A stretch of 64,000 bases of DNA. It comes from Stieleria neptunia (GTDB lineage Bacteria > Planctomycetota > Planctomycetia > Pirellulales > Pirellulaceae). Shown one piece after another: positions 48,280-57,870 of the stretch. The position numbers and the translations under genes were made by a program. The notes below the pieces were generated by a model. That model saw only the letters and a program-made list of their open reading frames with translations, did not search any database and was not told the origin of the DNA. Every line of letters starts with the position of its first letter. Position 1 is the first letter of the stretch. The stretch lies in the NCBI RefSeq assembly GCF_007754155.1, contig NZ_CP037423.1, forward strand, positions 4,866,865 through 4,930,864, read 5' to 3'.

Positions 48280-48462
48280 GCGTTTACGCCGACCGCCTGG
48301 TCGTTTGCCCGACACCTGGCAGCCGTGTTGACGTCCTATCCATGGGGATCACAACCGTTGAAGTGGTTGATGTGAACGGATTGCCCGAACGCCCATTGTA
48401 TTGCATGCCGCCGACGCATTGGCGGCGCGAGATGACCGCGGCATTGAGAATGCCGTGGCGAG

Positions 48463-49281
48463 TCAGCTTTCGGAGTCGGAAAAACCCGGCGGCGCAACGA
48501 TTTGCCCGTCTTGAACCAAGAACTCCAGTGCCGCCTGGGCGTATTGCTGAGTCTCTTGTCGCTCCGAATGCTCCTTGTCCAGCGTGACCATCCCCGATTG
48601 ATTCATATACGCATCAAACGTTTGTCGGTCTTTGGCGGACATTTGAATCCACATCCGACGCGTTACTCCATACCAATTCACGTCTTGCGGGGTGATGATT
48701 CCCATGTGCGTCAAGTCACCGAGGCCTTCGAGGGTGTCGCCGAGTTTTTGATCCGCGTTTGGCGACACCCGACCACCCTCGCTGGCCGCGAGGAAATCGC
48801 CCATCTGCCGGCTGACCTCCCGCAGACGATAGACGCGCTGGACGTGTGCCGGGATCACCGAGACGTGGTCGAATTCGCCCTGCGGTGGATCGGGCAAAGC
48901 CGGCCGATGCTTCGGCCCCACCGCCATATTAAACGCCTGCCAGACCACAGCAGTCTCCAGATAGTCGAATCGATTTTTGTTGGCAATGTTTTTGGCAGAC
49001 GCATTGAAATACTCGTCGATCGGCAAAGGGTTGCCGGCAGGAACCGCCTGGGTCACCTGTTGCAGATACACGCTGCGGTGATCCGTCATCCCGATCTGCG
49101 TCATCCGATTCCACAGGTCCCGCAGCACTTGGTAGGGAATCAGATGGTGGTAGACACCCGCCCGGGGCCACTCCTCCCACTTCGGCGGACGATACTTGGA
49201 TCCGGTGGTAATCGTGCCATCGCGCTGAAACATGACTCGACCTGAGGCAGGGTAACGGAGTTTGACCGACGGTTCCGTCAT
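48463..49281 (-). CDS. Hypothetical protein
   Basis: 272 residues, unrecognised. Soluble, no signal peptide, rich in aromatic and charged residues, with segments such as GVYHHLIPYQVLRDLWNRM, IDEYFNASAKNIANKNRFDY, VPAHVQRV-like helices and TFDAYMNQSGMVTLDKEHSE. Composition and codon use match neighbours, and the frame is long and uninterrupted, so it is very likely a real gene. It stands alone between divergent and convergent repeat-containing gaps. Confidence 0.7.
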   Translation of the reverse strand: MTEPSVKLRYPASGRVMFQRDGTITTGSKYRPPKWEEWPRAGVYHHLIPYQVLRDLWNRMTQIGMTDHRSVYLQQVTQAVPAGNPLPIDEYFNASAKNIANKNRFDYLETAVVWQAFNMAVGPKHRPALPDPPQGEFDHVSVIPAHVQRVYRLREVSRQMGDFLAASEGGRVSPNADQKLGDTLEGLGDLTHMGIITPQDVNWYGVTRRMWIQMSAKDRQTFDAYMNQSGMVTLDKEHSERQETQQYAQAALEFLVQDGQIVAPPGFSDSES

Positions 49282-49346
49282 CGTACCAACCCGCGTCGCG
49301 TTGCTAAGAAAACTGGGGTTTTCTGAAACAACGGTTCGAATGCTTA

Positions 49347-49457
49347 AGGACCGTCGGAAGAATAAGTGGGATAGGCTTCCAGCCTGTCATGGCGAAAACG
49401 ACAGGCTGGAAGCCTATCCCACAATCAATCCCCGCCACTTATTCTTCCGACGGTCCT
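49347..49457. repeat. Family C nested hairpin
   Basis: An outer pair (AGGACCGTCGGAAGAATAAG with its complement near 49435-49457) encloses an inner pair of GGGATAGGCTTCCAGCCTGT type (49366-49422). It sits between the hypothetical and PDZ genes. Confidence 0.85.
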
Positions 49458-49478
49458 AATCAGAGGTGCAACGTTTGA

Positions 49479-49940
49479 TTAGAAGTGCACCGCGCCTCGG
49501 GTGAGTTTGACATCGACGTTGATCAACCGCCCCGTACGTTTGTCTTTGACCAACAAACGCACCCAACCGGAACGACTGGCGTAGCGTTGGAGCGCCGTGT
49601 CGATCCGCAGGTTCGAGTGCGGCCCGATGCCAATCTGATGCCCATTGACGGTGATGATCCGGTCGCCCACTTCCAATCCGACCCGGGCCGCCGCCGTCCC
49701 CGGATAAACCTGGGTCAACAACAACCCGGTCGCACTGTAGCTGCCATAGACGCCCAAGTACCAGCCGCCCAGAACAGGATTGCCCGATCCCTGGCCGGGT
49801 TTCGGTTCGACAAACCCGCCGCCGTCCGGCATGGCTTTCGGGTTGGCCTTGCTGGCGGAGACCGGATCGCCGTCTGCAAGTGCCGCTGAAGACGCGACCA
49901 GGACCGAAAGGCCGAACACACCCCACCGCAAAACGTTCAT
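49479..49940 (-). CDS. Secreted PDZ domain protein
   Basis: 153 residues. The signal peptide NVLRWGVFGLSVLVASSAALA ends at ADGDPVS. The PDZ domain spans about 60-140 (LGVYGSYSATGLLLTQVYPG, TAAARVGLEVGDRIITVNGH). It carries no protease domain, so it probably acts as a periplasmic binding or scaffold protein. The start at 49940 is chosen for its signal peptide; 38 upstream in-frame residues do not look like a leader. It is followed upstream by the DUF1501 gene but separated by a 180-bp gap that contains a GCAAGCTGGAAGCTTACC element near 50068. Confidence 0.85.
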   Translation of the reverse strand: MNVLRWGVFGLSVLVASSAALADGDPVSASKANPKAMPDGGGFVEPKPGQGSGNPVLGGWYLGVYGSYSATGLLLTQVYPGTAAARVGLEVGDRIITVNGHQIGIGPHSNLRIDTALQRYASRSGWVRLLVKDKRTGRLINVDVKLTRGAVHF

Positions 49941-50121
49941 GTTGAATGTCCCACGACACGTGTGTGCCAAGAAAACTGCGAAGTGCAGCAGCCAAGTTGG
50001 CACCCGACCGGCCGCGTCGCTAATGTGCTGCAATAATCGTACCGAGCGTTTCACAAGTGGAACGAGACGGCAAGCTGGAAGCTTACCCCACTTTTGAACC
50101 GAAACGGCAACGACATCCGCG

Positions 50122-51624
50122 TTACGCCAGCACGTCCTTGACCACGTGTCCGTGAACGTTGGTCAGGCGTCGTTCCAACCCGTTGTGATAGAACGTCAAT
50201 CGTTCGTGGTCGAGCCCCATCAGGTGCAACAGCGTTGCGTTGAAGTCGTAGACGGTGGTCGTGTTGGCAGCCGCCTTGAACCCGAACTCATCGCTTTCCC
50301 CATAGCTGATGCCTTTCTTGACACCGGCACCGGCCAGGAAGCAGGTGAACGCGTCGGGGTTGTGATCGCGGCCGGTTCCGTTGCCCTGCAAAAACGGCAT
50401 CCGCCCGAACTCGGTCGCCCAAACGACCAGCGTGTCTTCCAACATCCCACGCTGCTTCAAATCCGCGAACAACGCCGCGGTCGGCTGGTCCATGATCTCC
50501 GCCTGCATCGCGTGCGTTTCCAGAATATTGGCGTGCGAATCCCAGTTGGTGATGCCGTTTCCGCCGGCCGGGTCGCTGCCGTTGAACAACTGCACGACGC
50601 GGACGCCCTTTTCGAGCAACCGCCGGGCGAGGATACAGTTGCGCGCATACTGGCCACGCAATTCGCTGCCGCCTTCGACGCCGTACGCTTTCAAGGTCTC
50701 CGCCGTTTCGCCAGAGATGTCCATGACATCCGGGACGGTGGTTTGCATTTTTCCGGCCAGTTCATAGCTGGCGATCCGCCCGGCCAGATCAGCGTCGCCG
50801 GCGTATTGTTCCAAGTGTTTCGCATTGAGCCGCGCGAGCAGATCGACACTGAGACGATCTTCCCTAGCCGAAAGCACGTCGGGGCGGCGCAGATTGTTCG
50901 GCGGTGCGGCGGCGCTGAAATCGGTGCCTTGGAACGCGGCGGGCAAAAAGCCGTTTCCAAAATTGTTCTTGCCGCTTCGTGCCAACCCGCGTGGATCATT
51001 GATGGCGACGAAAGCGGGCAGCTCTTGGTTTTCCGTCCCCAATGCGTACGTGACCCAGGCTCCGAACGACGGAAACCCTTCCATCGTGAAACCGGTGTTC
51101 ATGAAGTTTTCGCCCTGGGGGTGCGCACTGGTATCGGTGGTCAGCGAGTGGATGAACGCGAAATCGTCGACGTGCTGGGCCAGATGCGGCAGCAGATCGG
51201 AAACCATCTTGCCCGTTTCACCGCGTGGTTTAAATTCCCAAAACGGCTTGGCGATGTTTCCGGTCGGGCCTTCAAAGGTCACTTCGGGGATCCCCGGTGG
51301 CTTTTGCCCGTGCAACTCTTTGAGTGCCGGTTTGTAATCAAACGTGTCGACGTGGCTGACCGCCCCGGGGCAATAGATCACCAGGACCTGTTTGGCCGGC
51401 ATGTCAAAGTGCCCCGGACGCGACGCATACGGTTGACTGGGATCAATCGCCGGTCGTATCGGCGTCTTTCCGCTGACCGTTTTGACATCGGCGGCTAACA
51501 GTCCGTCACCATCGAGCAGGCTGGCCAGCGCCAGGGCACTGGTCGACAGTCCGGCCGTGTGCAAAAAACCTCGGCGATCGAGTAAACGCCGGCCGAGCGG
51601 CGATAGTTTTTCGGGGTTGGTCAT
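50122..51624 (-). CDS. DUF1501 domain protein (Tat-exported, sulfatase-like fold)
   Basis: 500 residues. A twin-arginine type leader (LGRRLLDRRGFLHTAGLSTS) is followed by the DUF1501 core: QVLVIYCPGAVSHVDTFDYK, PFWEFKPRGETGKMVSDLLP, HVDDFAFIHSL, NTGFTMEGFPSFGAWVTYAL, DTLVVWATEFGRMPF, GRDHNPDAFTCFLAGAGVK. DUF1501 proteins are paired with PSD1/DUF1553 proteins throughout Planctomycetes, and here the two are adjacent and co-oriented. The biochemical function is unproven. The start at 51624 gives the leader. Confidence 0.92.
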   Translation of the reverse strand: MTNPEKLSPLGRRLLDRRGFLHTAGLSTSALALASLLDGDGLLAADVKTVSGKTPIRPAIDPSQPYASRPGHFDMPAKQVLVIYCPGAVSHVDTFDYKPALKELHGQKPPGIPEVTFEGPTGNIAKPFWEFKPRGETGKMVSDLLPHLAQHVDDFAFIHSLTTDTSAHPQGENFMNTGFTMEGFPSFGAWVTYALGTENQELPAFVAINDPRGLARSGKNNFGNGFLPAAFQGTDFSAAAPPNNLRRPDVLSAREDRLSVDLLARLNAKHLEQYAGDADLAGRIASYELAGKMQTTVPDVMDISGETAETLKAYGVEGGSELRGQYARNCILARRLLEKGVRVVQLFNGSDPAGGNGITNWDSHANILETHAMQAEIMDQPTAALFADLKQRGMLEDTLVVWATEFGRMPFLQGNGTGRDHNPDAFTCFLAGAGVKKGISYGESDEFGFKAAANTTTVYDFNATLLHLMGLDHERLTFYHNGLERRLTNVHGHVVKDVLA

Positions 51625-51667
51625 GGTCTTTCGGGATAGGTGAGTTGCAAACGTGGCGGTGCGGAAT

Positions 51668-51712
51668 CGACCTCCCCTCGCTGCGCTCGACCCTCCTGCC
51701 AGGAGGGTGACG
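51668..51712. repeat. Family G hairpin
   Basis: ACCTCCCCTCGCTGCGCTCG and the hairpin ACCCTCCTGCCAGGAGGGT between the PSD1 and DUF1501 genes; the inverted partner copy is at 4252-4298. Confidence 0.75.
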
Positions 51713-51747
51713 CCTTGCGGGATCGGCTCGTACACTGATTTACAAAT

Positions 51748-54582
51748 TCATGGCAAAAACGCAAATTCGTTCGTGTTCAACAGGGTTCGGCAGACGAGCG
51801 ACAGACTCGTTTGTCGGGCGAGGTCCAAACAGGAATCCAGTTCGTCGGCATCGGGCTGACGTGACAACAACAATTCAAAGCAGCGGATGATCGACGACTT
51901 CAATTCTCCATCGGATTCCTTTTCCGCTCGCTCGGCAATCCGCTCGGATTGGTGGATCACGAAGTCGCTGTTCATCAAGTTCAACGCCTGCAACGGAGTC
52001 GTCGAGACGGGACGCTTGGCACGCACCTGACCGCAGTCGGGAAAGTCAAACGCCGTGAACATCTGGTCGTCGACACGACGCATGCGTTCTTGATAGAGCA
52101 TGCGGCGCCAAGTTTCCGGCCCGTAATTCTTGACGACTTCCCACTGGGCGTAGGTTTTTTTCTCGTTGTGAATCCGATAGCTGCGACCGCCGATGGTCCG
52201 GTCCAATGCCCCCGAGGCCTGCAGGATCGAATCGCGAATCACCTCCGCCTCGACGCGTTTGGGCGGAAAACGCCACAACAGCGCCGACCCGGCATCCTTG
52301 GCGATCCCCTCCGACCGCGGCTCACTTGCCTGTCGGAACGCCGCCGACATCACCATCTGGCGGATCATCGATTTGACGGACCACGCTTCGTTGCCCGAGA
52401 CCGTCGGGTGAACAAACTCCGCAGCCAACCAATCCAGCAGTTCCGGATGCGTCGGCGCGGCGCCCGCTTTTCCGAAATCGCTGGTCGTCGGCACGATGCC
52501 ACTGCCGAACACGTGGTGCCACAGACGGTTGACCATCACGCGTGCGGTCAACGGGTTTTCTTCGCTGCTGATCCATTTGGCGAACTCGGCCCGACGCTTG
52601 GGGCCGGGTGCTTGCTGTGTGAGCCCCAAGTCGCCATCAAAAATGGCCGGGCCCGCCGGGTCGACTTCGTCACGCGGGTTCTCCGGGCTGCCACGAAGCA
52701 GCACGCGGGTCACTTCGGGGCGGACGAATCGGCCGACAAAACTCGGCCGCGGCCCCTCTTCGGCCAAGGTTTCGATTTGATTTTGGATCTCCCGAAGCGC
52801 CGCTTTGCGTTCGGGATGTTCCTTGTCCAATTGAGTGTTGACGAACCAGGTCCCAACCCAAGGCTGCCAGGTCCCGTCACTCTGGAGCACATCGACGTCG
52901 TATTCGTATCGCGGCAGGTATGGTTTCTTGTCCAGATAATCGGTGTCGTAGAAATACTCACGATTGCTGCTCAGCCGAAGCCGACTGATCTTTTCGGGCT
53001 GTTCAAAATCGAATTGAACGTAGGGCTGTTGGTCGGAACCCTTGTCCTTCTTTGCCCGCCAAGCCATCGTGCCGTATTCGCCGTCGTTGACGCGGCGAAT
53101 CGGATTACGACCTTCGGTTCCGTCTTCGGGGAATCCAGAAACCTTGGTGCCGCGGCGTTTGTGGGCGAGGTTTTCGCCATAGTTGTCGGGGCCGAACACT
53201 TCCAATTCGTCCAAGCCGACGTTTCCCATTTTGAATCGGACACGGATTGCTTGGGTCGTGACGGGTTTGAAGTGCATTTCACGAAACGCCCCCCAATCCT
53301 CTTCCCAACCGCCGATCGGCCGCAACACCGCGCGTTGTTTGGCGATCTGTTTCCAAATCTCTTCGCCGCGTTGGCGGCGGGGGTGATCGGGGGCGAATTC
53401 GGGATGACGACTGCCGAATTCGACGTCTTGAAACACGCCGGTCATCGAGTAGTAATCCTGGATCGTGATCGGATCAAACTTGTGGTTGTGACACCGCGCG
53501 CATCCAATCGTGACGCCCATCACCGAGGCACCGACGGTTTGCATGATCTCGTCCATCCGATCGGCGCGGGCTTGGCGAATCGCCGACGGCTCGCGTCCCA
53601 CCGTCGCCGCGGGCACGTGCGGTCCGGCGACCAGAAATCCGGTCGCCTCGCCGGCGCCCATCGAATCGCCGGCGATTTGTTCTTGCACGAACACGTTGTA
53701 CGGCTTGTCTTCATTGAACGCTCGGACCACGTAATCGCGATAGATCCACGCGTTCTTCCGATACAAATTGGCTTCTGATCCATTTGTCTCCGCCCATCGA
53801 ATCACGTCCAGCCAATGCTGGGCCCAACGCTCACCGAAATGCGGCGATTGCAGCAGCCGATCGACCAACTCTGTATACGCCTGCTGGGCATCGATTGCGG
53901 ACGCCTCGATGAATTCGTTCGTCTGTTCCGGCGTTGGGGCGATCCCGGTCAGCACGATCGAGACGCGTCGGATCAGTGACCGGGGATCGGCCGGTGGCGA
54001 ATACGAAAGTCCCTGTTCGGCGAGTTGTTTCAGTAGGAAGGAGTCGATGGGGGTAGGCGGAGTCGCAAGCTGGCTGCCGCCACGTTGTGGCGGAGTCGCA
54101 AGCTGGCTGCCGCCACGTTGTGGCGGAGTCGCAAGCTGGAAGCTTACGCCACGTTGGGGAATGTCGGGTCGGACGACGGGTTTGAATGCCCAGTGATCGA
54201 TTTCTTCGTTGACCACATCGTCCATTTGTCCCGGTACGACGGCGCCCGCTTTGATCCAACGCGTCAACAAATCAATCTCTTCATCGGGCAACTTGTCATC
54301 GTCTGGCGGCATCGCCATGTCTTCATCGACATGATTGATGACTTCGATCAGGTAGCTCTTTTCGGGCTTGCCGGGCACGACAGCCGACAAGCCTGAATCG
54401 CCACCACGGAGCATGCGGGCACGAAGATCTAATCGCAGCCCCGATTCTTGCTCGTCTTCGCCGTGGCAATACAAACAACGCTCTTCGAGAATCGGCAGGA
54501 TCTGTTCCTCGAAATCGATCTCTTCGGCAGGCAACGCTTGCGGTGCCAACAGGCAAAACAGGAGCAGAAAACATCGAATCAT
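51748..54582 (-). CDS. PSD1 protein with planctomycete cytochrome c, DUF1549 and DUF1553 domains
   Basis: 944 residues. Signal peptide IRCFLLLFCLLAPQALPA, then a PSCyt1-type haem site in LPILEERCLYCHGEDEQESG (C-x-x-C-H). DUF1549 contains LVDRLLQSPHFGERWAQHWL and TIGCARCHNHKFDPI, another CxxCH. A discoidin-like middle part follows (VRFKMGNVGLDELEVFGPDN, QFDFEQPEKISRLRLSSNRE). DUF1553 ends it: ENPLTARVMVNRLWHHVFGS, PLQALNLMNSDFVIHQSERI. A run of 11-residue repeats (QLATPPQRGGS) near 54056-54155 is an in-frame palindromic insertion. It is transcribed with the DUF1501 gene, its usual partner. Role unknown, presumably surface carbohydrate handling. Confidence 0.93.
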   Translation of the reverse strand: MIRCFLLLFCLLAPQALPAEEIDFEEQILPILEERCLYCHGEDEQESGLRLDLRARMLRGGDSGLSAVVPGKPEKSYLIEVINHVDEDMAMPPDDDKLPDEEIDLLTRWIKAGAVVPGQMDDVVNEEIDHWAFKPVVRPDIPQRGVSFQLATPPQRGGSQLATPPQRGGSQLATPPTPIDSFLLKQLAEQGLSYSPPADPRSLIRRVSIVLTGIAPTPEQTNEFIEASAIDAQQAYTELVDRLLQSPHFGERWAQHWLDVIRWAETNGSEANLYRKNAWIYRDYVVRAFNEDKPYNVFVQEQIAGDSMGAGEATGFLVAGPHVPAATVGREPSAIRQARADRMDEIMQTVGASVMGVTIGCARCHNHKFDPITIQDYYSMTGVFQDVEFGSRHPEFAPDHPRRQRGEEIWKQIAKQRAVLRPIGGWEEDWGAFREMHFKPVTTQAIRVRFKMGNVGLDELEVFGPDNYGENLAHKRRGTKVSGFPEDGTEGRNPIRRVNDGEYGTMAWRAKKDKGSDQQPYVQFDFEQPEKISRLRLSSNREYFYDTDYLDKKPYLPRYEYDVDVLQSDGTWQPWVGTWFVNTQLDKEHPERKAALREIQNQIETLAEEGPRPSFVGRFVRPEVTRVLLRGSPENPRDEVDPAGPAIFDGDLGLTQQAPGPKRRAEFAKWISSEENPLTARVMVNRLWHHVFGSGIVPTTSDFGKAGAAPTHPELLDWLAAEFVHPTVSGNEAWSVKSMIRQMVMSAAFRQASEPRSEGIAKDAGSALLWRFPPKRVEAEVIRDSILQASGALDRTIGGRSYRIHNEKKTYAQWEVVKNYGPETWRRMLYQERMRRVDDQMFTAFDFPDCGQVRAKRPVSTTPLQALNLMNSDFVIHQSERIAERAEKESDGELKSSIIRCFELLLSRQPDADELDSCLDLARQTSLSLVCRTLLNTNEFAFLP
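54056..54155 (-). repeat. 33-bp tandem repeat inside the PSD1 gene
   Basis: About three 33-bp units with GGCGGAGTCGCAAGCTGG and CCGCCACGTT, each preserving frame as 11 codons. The last unit changes to GGAAGCTTACGCCACG, the form seen in the intergenic copy near 50068. Confidence 0.85.
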
Positions 54583-54656
54583 GATGGATGGCTTCCAATC
54601 TGACATTGGCATGGAGGGTTCCTGGATCATATCCAATCTTGGTCTGTGTCGCTCAA

Positions 54657-56258
54657 CTACAACGCGGCTTTCCAACCGGCGTCGAGTTGTCGGGTCAGCG
54701 CGGCGACGACGTTAGGGTTTTGGCTGGCAATATTTTTGGTTTCGCCGGGGTCGCTCTGGTGATCGAACAACTCGACGAAGACGGGATCGGCTTGGGGATT
54801 GCGATGATCGCGCCAAACGACCAACCGATAGCGGTCGGTCCGCATCGTGTACCCCATCAAATGTTGTTCGAACAGCTCGCGGTCCCACGTGTCACCCATC
54901 TGCTCGATGATCCGGCCTTCGACTTCTCGGATCAACGGCCCGAACCACGTCTCACGCATCCCTTGCGACAGCGGGTTGGCGGCCCACTCGCGGAGCGCCG
55001 GGTTGGGATACTGACTGAACGCAGCTGTTTTCCAGGCCCGGTCGGGATCGTCCAACAACGGGACAAAACTGTGGCCTTCGACATGATCGGGGATCGGCAA
55101 CCCGGCCAATTCGCAAAGGGTCGGATACATGTCAACTAACTCGACCAACGCATCGGTCGGTTTGCCTCGCGACTTCATGCCCGGCGTCCAAATCATCAAC
55201 GGCACGCGGGTCGCAATTTCGTAGTTGGTCGCTTTGCCCCAGACGCCCATGTCGCCGAGATGCCAACCGTGGTCGCCCCACACGATGATGATGGTGTTGT
55301 CGCGAACCCCGGCATCTTCCAGGGCACGGACCATCAATCCGACTTGGGCGTCGACGTAACTGACGCATGCCAAATACGCGTGCTTGAGTGTTCGCGACAG
55401 CTCGGGACCCAATGGACCGATCTTGGGGATCCCCGCACGGGTTCGCAATTCGAATGACGCGTGAAGCCCCATCGCGGCACCGCCCTCGGGCGCATCACTG
55501 TGGGTTGCCATTGGGATTTTGTCGGGATCGTACAGGTCCCAGTATCGTTTGGGCGCGGTCCAGTTCAGGTGGGGTTTTTTGAACCCGAGCCCCAGGAAGA
55601 ACGGCTTGTCCGCCTTGGCCATCTGCTTCATCGTCTCGATCGCCAGCCGGGTGTTGTAGCCGTCACCGTAGGCGGTATCGGGGACGTCGGCGTTCTCGTA
55701 CGCCGGTCCGCTGCCCAAACCACGGCGTGCGGCCTCGCCGTACTTGGCCAACATCTCCTTCATGTTGTCACTTTTGATCTTGTTGTTTTCCGCCAACGCA
55801 TAGCCACCGACCGGCTTTTCGATCCCCTTGATCCATTTGACCGGGCTTCGACTCCAAGAGTTTTCTTCGTCGGTATCGCCCTGATGAAAGATTTTTCCAC
55901 AGTAGGCGGTTTCATAGCCGTGTGCGATGAAGTGCTGGGGCAACGTGACGATGTCGGGCTGCAGCTCACGCAACGAGACGTAGTTGTGAAACAACCCGGT
56001 CGTCTCCGGTCGAGCACCGGTCATCAGGCTCGCCCGCGAAGGCCGACAGATCGCCTGTTGGCAATAGGCCCGATTGAACAGCAAACCGTCTTTGGCCAGC
56101 GCATCCAGGTTGGGCGACACCGCGATCTCGGACCCGTAACATCCCAGTTCCGGACGCAGATCGTCGATGGCGATGAACAGGACGTTCGGTTTGTCCGCCG
56201 CGGAGCACGTGCAAGCCAGACCCAGTACGCAGGCGAGGGTGAGAAGGGGTTTGATCAT
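54657..56258 (-). CDS. Secreted sulfatase (iduronate-2-sulfatase-like)
   Basis: 533 residues. Signal peptide IKPLLTLACVLGLACTCSA, then alkaline-phosphatase-fold metal site NVLFIAIDDLRPELGCYG. The active site is CRPSR in QAICRPSRASLMTGARPETT, where the Cys becomes formylglycine. Other conserved parts: TLPQHFIAHGYETAYCGKIF, FFLGLGFKKPHLNWTAPKRY and IIIVWGDHGWHLGDMGVWGK with the second metal site. The W-G-D-H-G-W-H-L-G-D motif is typical of iduronate-2-sulfatase relatives. It removes sulfate from exported polysaccharides. A second sulfatase lies upstream, same strand, 83 bp away. Confidence 0.94.
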   Translation of the reverse strand: MIKPLLTLACVLGLACTCSAADKPNVLFIAIDDLRPELGCYGSEIAVSPNLDALAKDGLLFNRAYCQQAICRPSRASLMTGARPETTGLFHNYVSLRELQPDIVTLPQHFIAHGYETAYCGKIFHQGDTDEENSWSRSPVKWIKGIEKPVGGYALAENNKIKSDNMKEMLAKYGEAARRGLGSGPAYENADVPDTAYGDGYNTRLAIETMKQMAKADKPFFLGLGFKKPHLNWTAPKRYWDLYDPDKIPMATHSDAPEGGAAMGLHASFELRTRAGIPKIGPLGPELSRTLKHAYLACVSYVDAQVGLMVRALEDAGVRDNTIIIVWGDHGWHLGDMGVWGKATNYEIATRVPLMIWTPGMKSRGKPTDALVELVDMYPTLCELAGLPIPDHVEGHSFVPLLDDPDRAWKTAAFSQYPNPALREWAANPLSQGMRETWFGPLIREVEGRIIEQMGDTWDRELFEQHLMGYTMRTDRYRLVVWRDHRNPQADPVFVELFDHQSDPGETKNIASQNPNVVAALTRQLDAGWKAAL

Positions 56259-56340
56259 TCGGTTCCTTTCGTTTCCGGCGGTTGTCTTCATGCTAACTGG
56301 GATTCAACTTCGTCGATGCGGATGCGTGGTCAATCAAGCG

Positions 56341-57801
56341 TCATTTCACTTCAAAGGTGGCGTTGTAATTCGGCATTCCCGTTTCAAGCCACCGCTGTTC
56401 CGCCTCCTCATCGTCGAACCACCGAGGCGTGGTGTGATCGCGACTCCAGCGTTCGGCTTCGGCCACCATCGCAGCAACCTTCTCGGGATACGCGGCACTC
56501 AGATCGTGCGTTTCTCCGAGATCATCGTCCAAATGAAACAGTTTCCAGGGCGTTTGCGCCGTTCGACAAATCTTCCAGGCGTCGCGTCGGGCCCCCACGT
56601 CACTGTAACCGCTACGATGGCGGAGTGCGAAAATCATCTCACCTTGGCGTGCGCTACGACCGGCCAGCAAATCGTCCCAGATATCCTTGCCGTTCAACGT
56701 CTTGGTCGCCGGGATTTCCGCCTTGGCCAAGCGTGCGAACGTCGGGTAGAAATCGAGTGCGGAAACGGGGTGGTGATAGCGATCCCCGGCAGGGACTTTT
56801 CCGGGCCAATGGAAGAACATTGGAACGCGATAACCGCCCTCGTGCGTACTGCCCTTGCCTTCGCGAAGTGGTCCATTGTTCGCGCCCAGGCCTATTTTCC
56901 CGCCGTTGTCACTTAGAAAGACGATCAACGTGTCATCGAACTGACCGGAATTCTTGAGCGTTTGGACCAATTGACCGACACCGCGGTCGACGGCGTAAAC
57001 CATCGCGGCGTAGGTTTGCCGTTTCTTGTCCTTGATGCCGGCGAAACGCGCTAAATCCTCGACCTTTGCTTCGAGTGGACTGTGTGGCGCGTTGTAGGCC
57101 AGGTACAGAAAAAACGGTTGGTCTCGGTCGCCCGCCGATTGGACAAAACGCACCGCCTCGCGCGACAGCCCATCGGTGATGTATTCCGTTTCATCGACCG
57201 TTTTTCCGTTGTGTTCCAGCGGGGCGATGTAGTCATTGATCGTTGTCTTGCCGGCCCGAATCTGGCGCTCGTAAATCGGCCGGTATCGATCCGGAAAGTA
57301 CTGATGGCCGCCGCCGAGAAACCCGTAAAACTCATCGAACCCGCGTTGGTTGGGATGGAACGGGTGCTCGTAACCCATGTGCCATTTACCGATCGCGCCG
57401 GTGTAATACCCCGCGTCCTGCAACACCGTGCTGATCAGGGTTTCGTTCGGATCAATCCCTTGGCGGTTGTAGTCTTCGAAACCTTGGCCGCTGTTGGGCA
57501 GGTTGAACGGCGCCCCGAACGAATGCGGATAGCGGCCCGACATCAACCCCATCCGACTGGGACCACAGAAGGGGTGCGTGACATAGGCCGATGTAAAAAT
57601 CGTACCGGCCGCGGCCAGCTGATCCAACTGGGGCGTCGTGATGTCTTTGGCGCCGTTGAAGCCCACGTCGGCGTAGCCCAGGTCGTCGCACAGGATCACG
57701 ACGATGTTCGGGCGGTCTTGATCCCCGGCATGGCCCAGCGCCGCGAACGTGGCGAGCATCCCGACGGATAACGCGATTCTGTAACAGGTGTGTTGCATCA
57801 A
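56341..57801 (-). CDS. Secreted sulfatase (arylsulfatase A-like)
   Basis: 486 residues. Signal peptide YRIALSVGMLATFAALGHAG; metal-binding start RPNIVVILCDDLGYADVGFN; active site CGPSR in THPFCGPSRMGLMSGRYPHS (Cys to formylglycine). Then AIGKWHMGYEHPFHPNQRGF, FFLYLAYNAPHSPLEA and TLIVFLSDNGGKIGLGANNG carry the other metal and sulfate ligands. The short C-terminal domain ends with WFDDEEAEQRWLET. It differs in subfamily from the neighbouring sulfatase, suggesting that the two attack different linkages of one sulfated glycan. An anaerobic or FGE-type maturase is needed but none is present in the window. Confidence 0.94.
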   Translation of the reverse strand: MMQHTCYRIALSVGMLATFAALGHAGDQDRPNIVVILCDDLGYADVGFNGAKDITTPQLDQLAAAGTIFTSAYVTHPFCGPSRMGLMSGRYPHSFGAPFNLPNSGQGFEDYNRQGIDPNETLISTVLQDAGYYTGAIGKWHMGYEHPFHPNQRGFDEFYGFLGGGHQYFPDRYRPIYERQIRAGKTTINDYIAPLEHNGKTVDETEYITDGLSREAVRFVQSAGDRDQPFFLYLAYNAPHSPLEAKVEDLARFAGIKDKKRQTYAAMVYAVDRGVGQLVQTLKNSGQFDDTLIVFLSDNGGKIGLGANNGPLREGKGSTHEGGYRVPMFFHWPGKVPAGDRYHHPVSALDFYPTFARLAKAEIPATKTLNGKDIWDDLLAGRSARQGEMIFALRHRSGYSDVGARRDAWKICRTAQTPWKLFHLDDDLGETHDLSAAYPEKVAAMVAEAERWSRDHTTPRWFDDEEAEQRWLETGMPNYNATFEVK

Positions 57802-57870
57802 TTCTGTTTGCTCTGAAAACGATAGAAGTCGACTGTCGTGTTGAGACCGTCGTGTTGAATCCGACGGCGA

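Noticed and set aside
49997..50092. Possible extra gene start upstream of the PDZ protein
   Set aside because: The in-frame extension covers a palindromic intergenic element and has no signal-peptide character; the ATG at 49940 gives a clean leader.
55461..56957. Long plus-strand frame antisense to the two sulfatase genes
   Set aside because: Both minus-strand genes have complete catalytic motifs and signal peptides; the plus frame is an Arg/Pro-rich shadow common in high-GC DNA.
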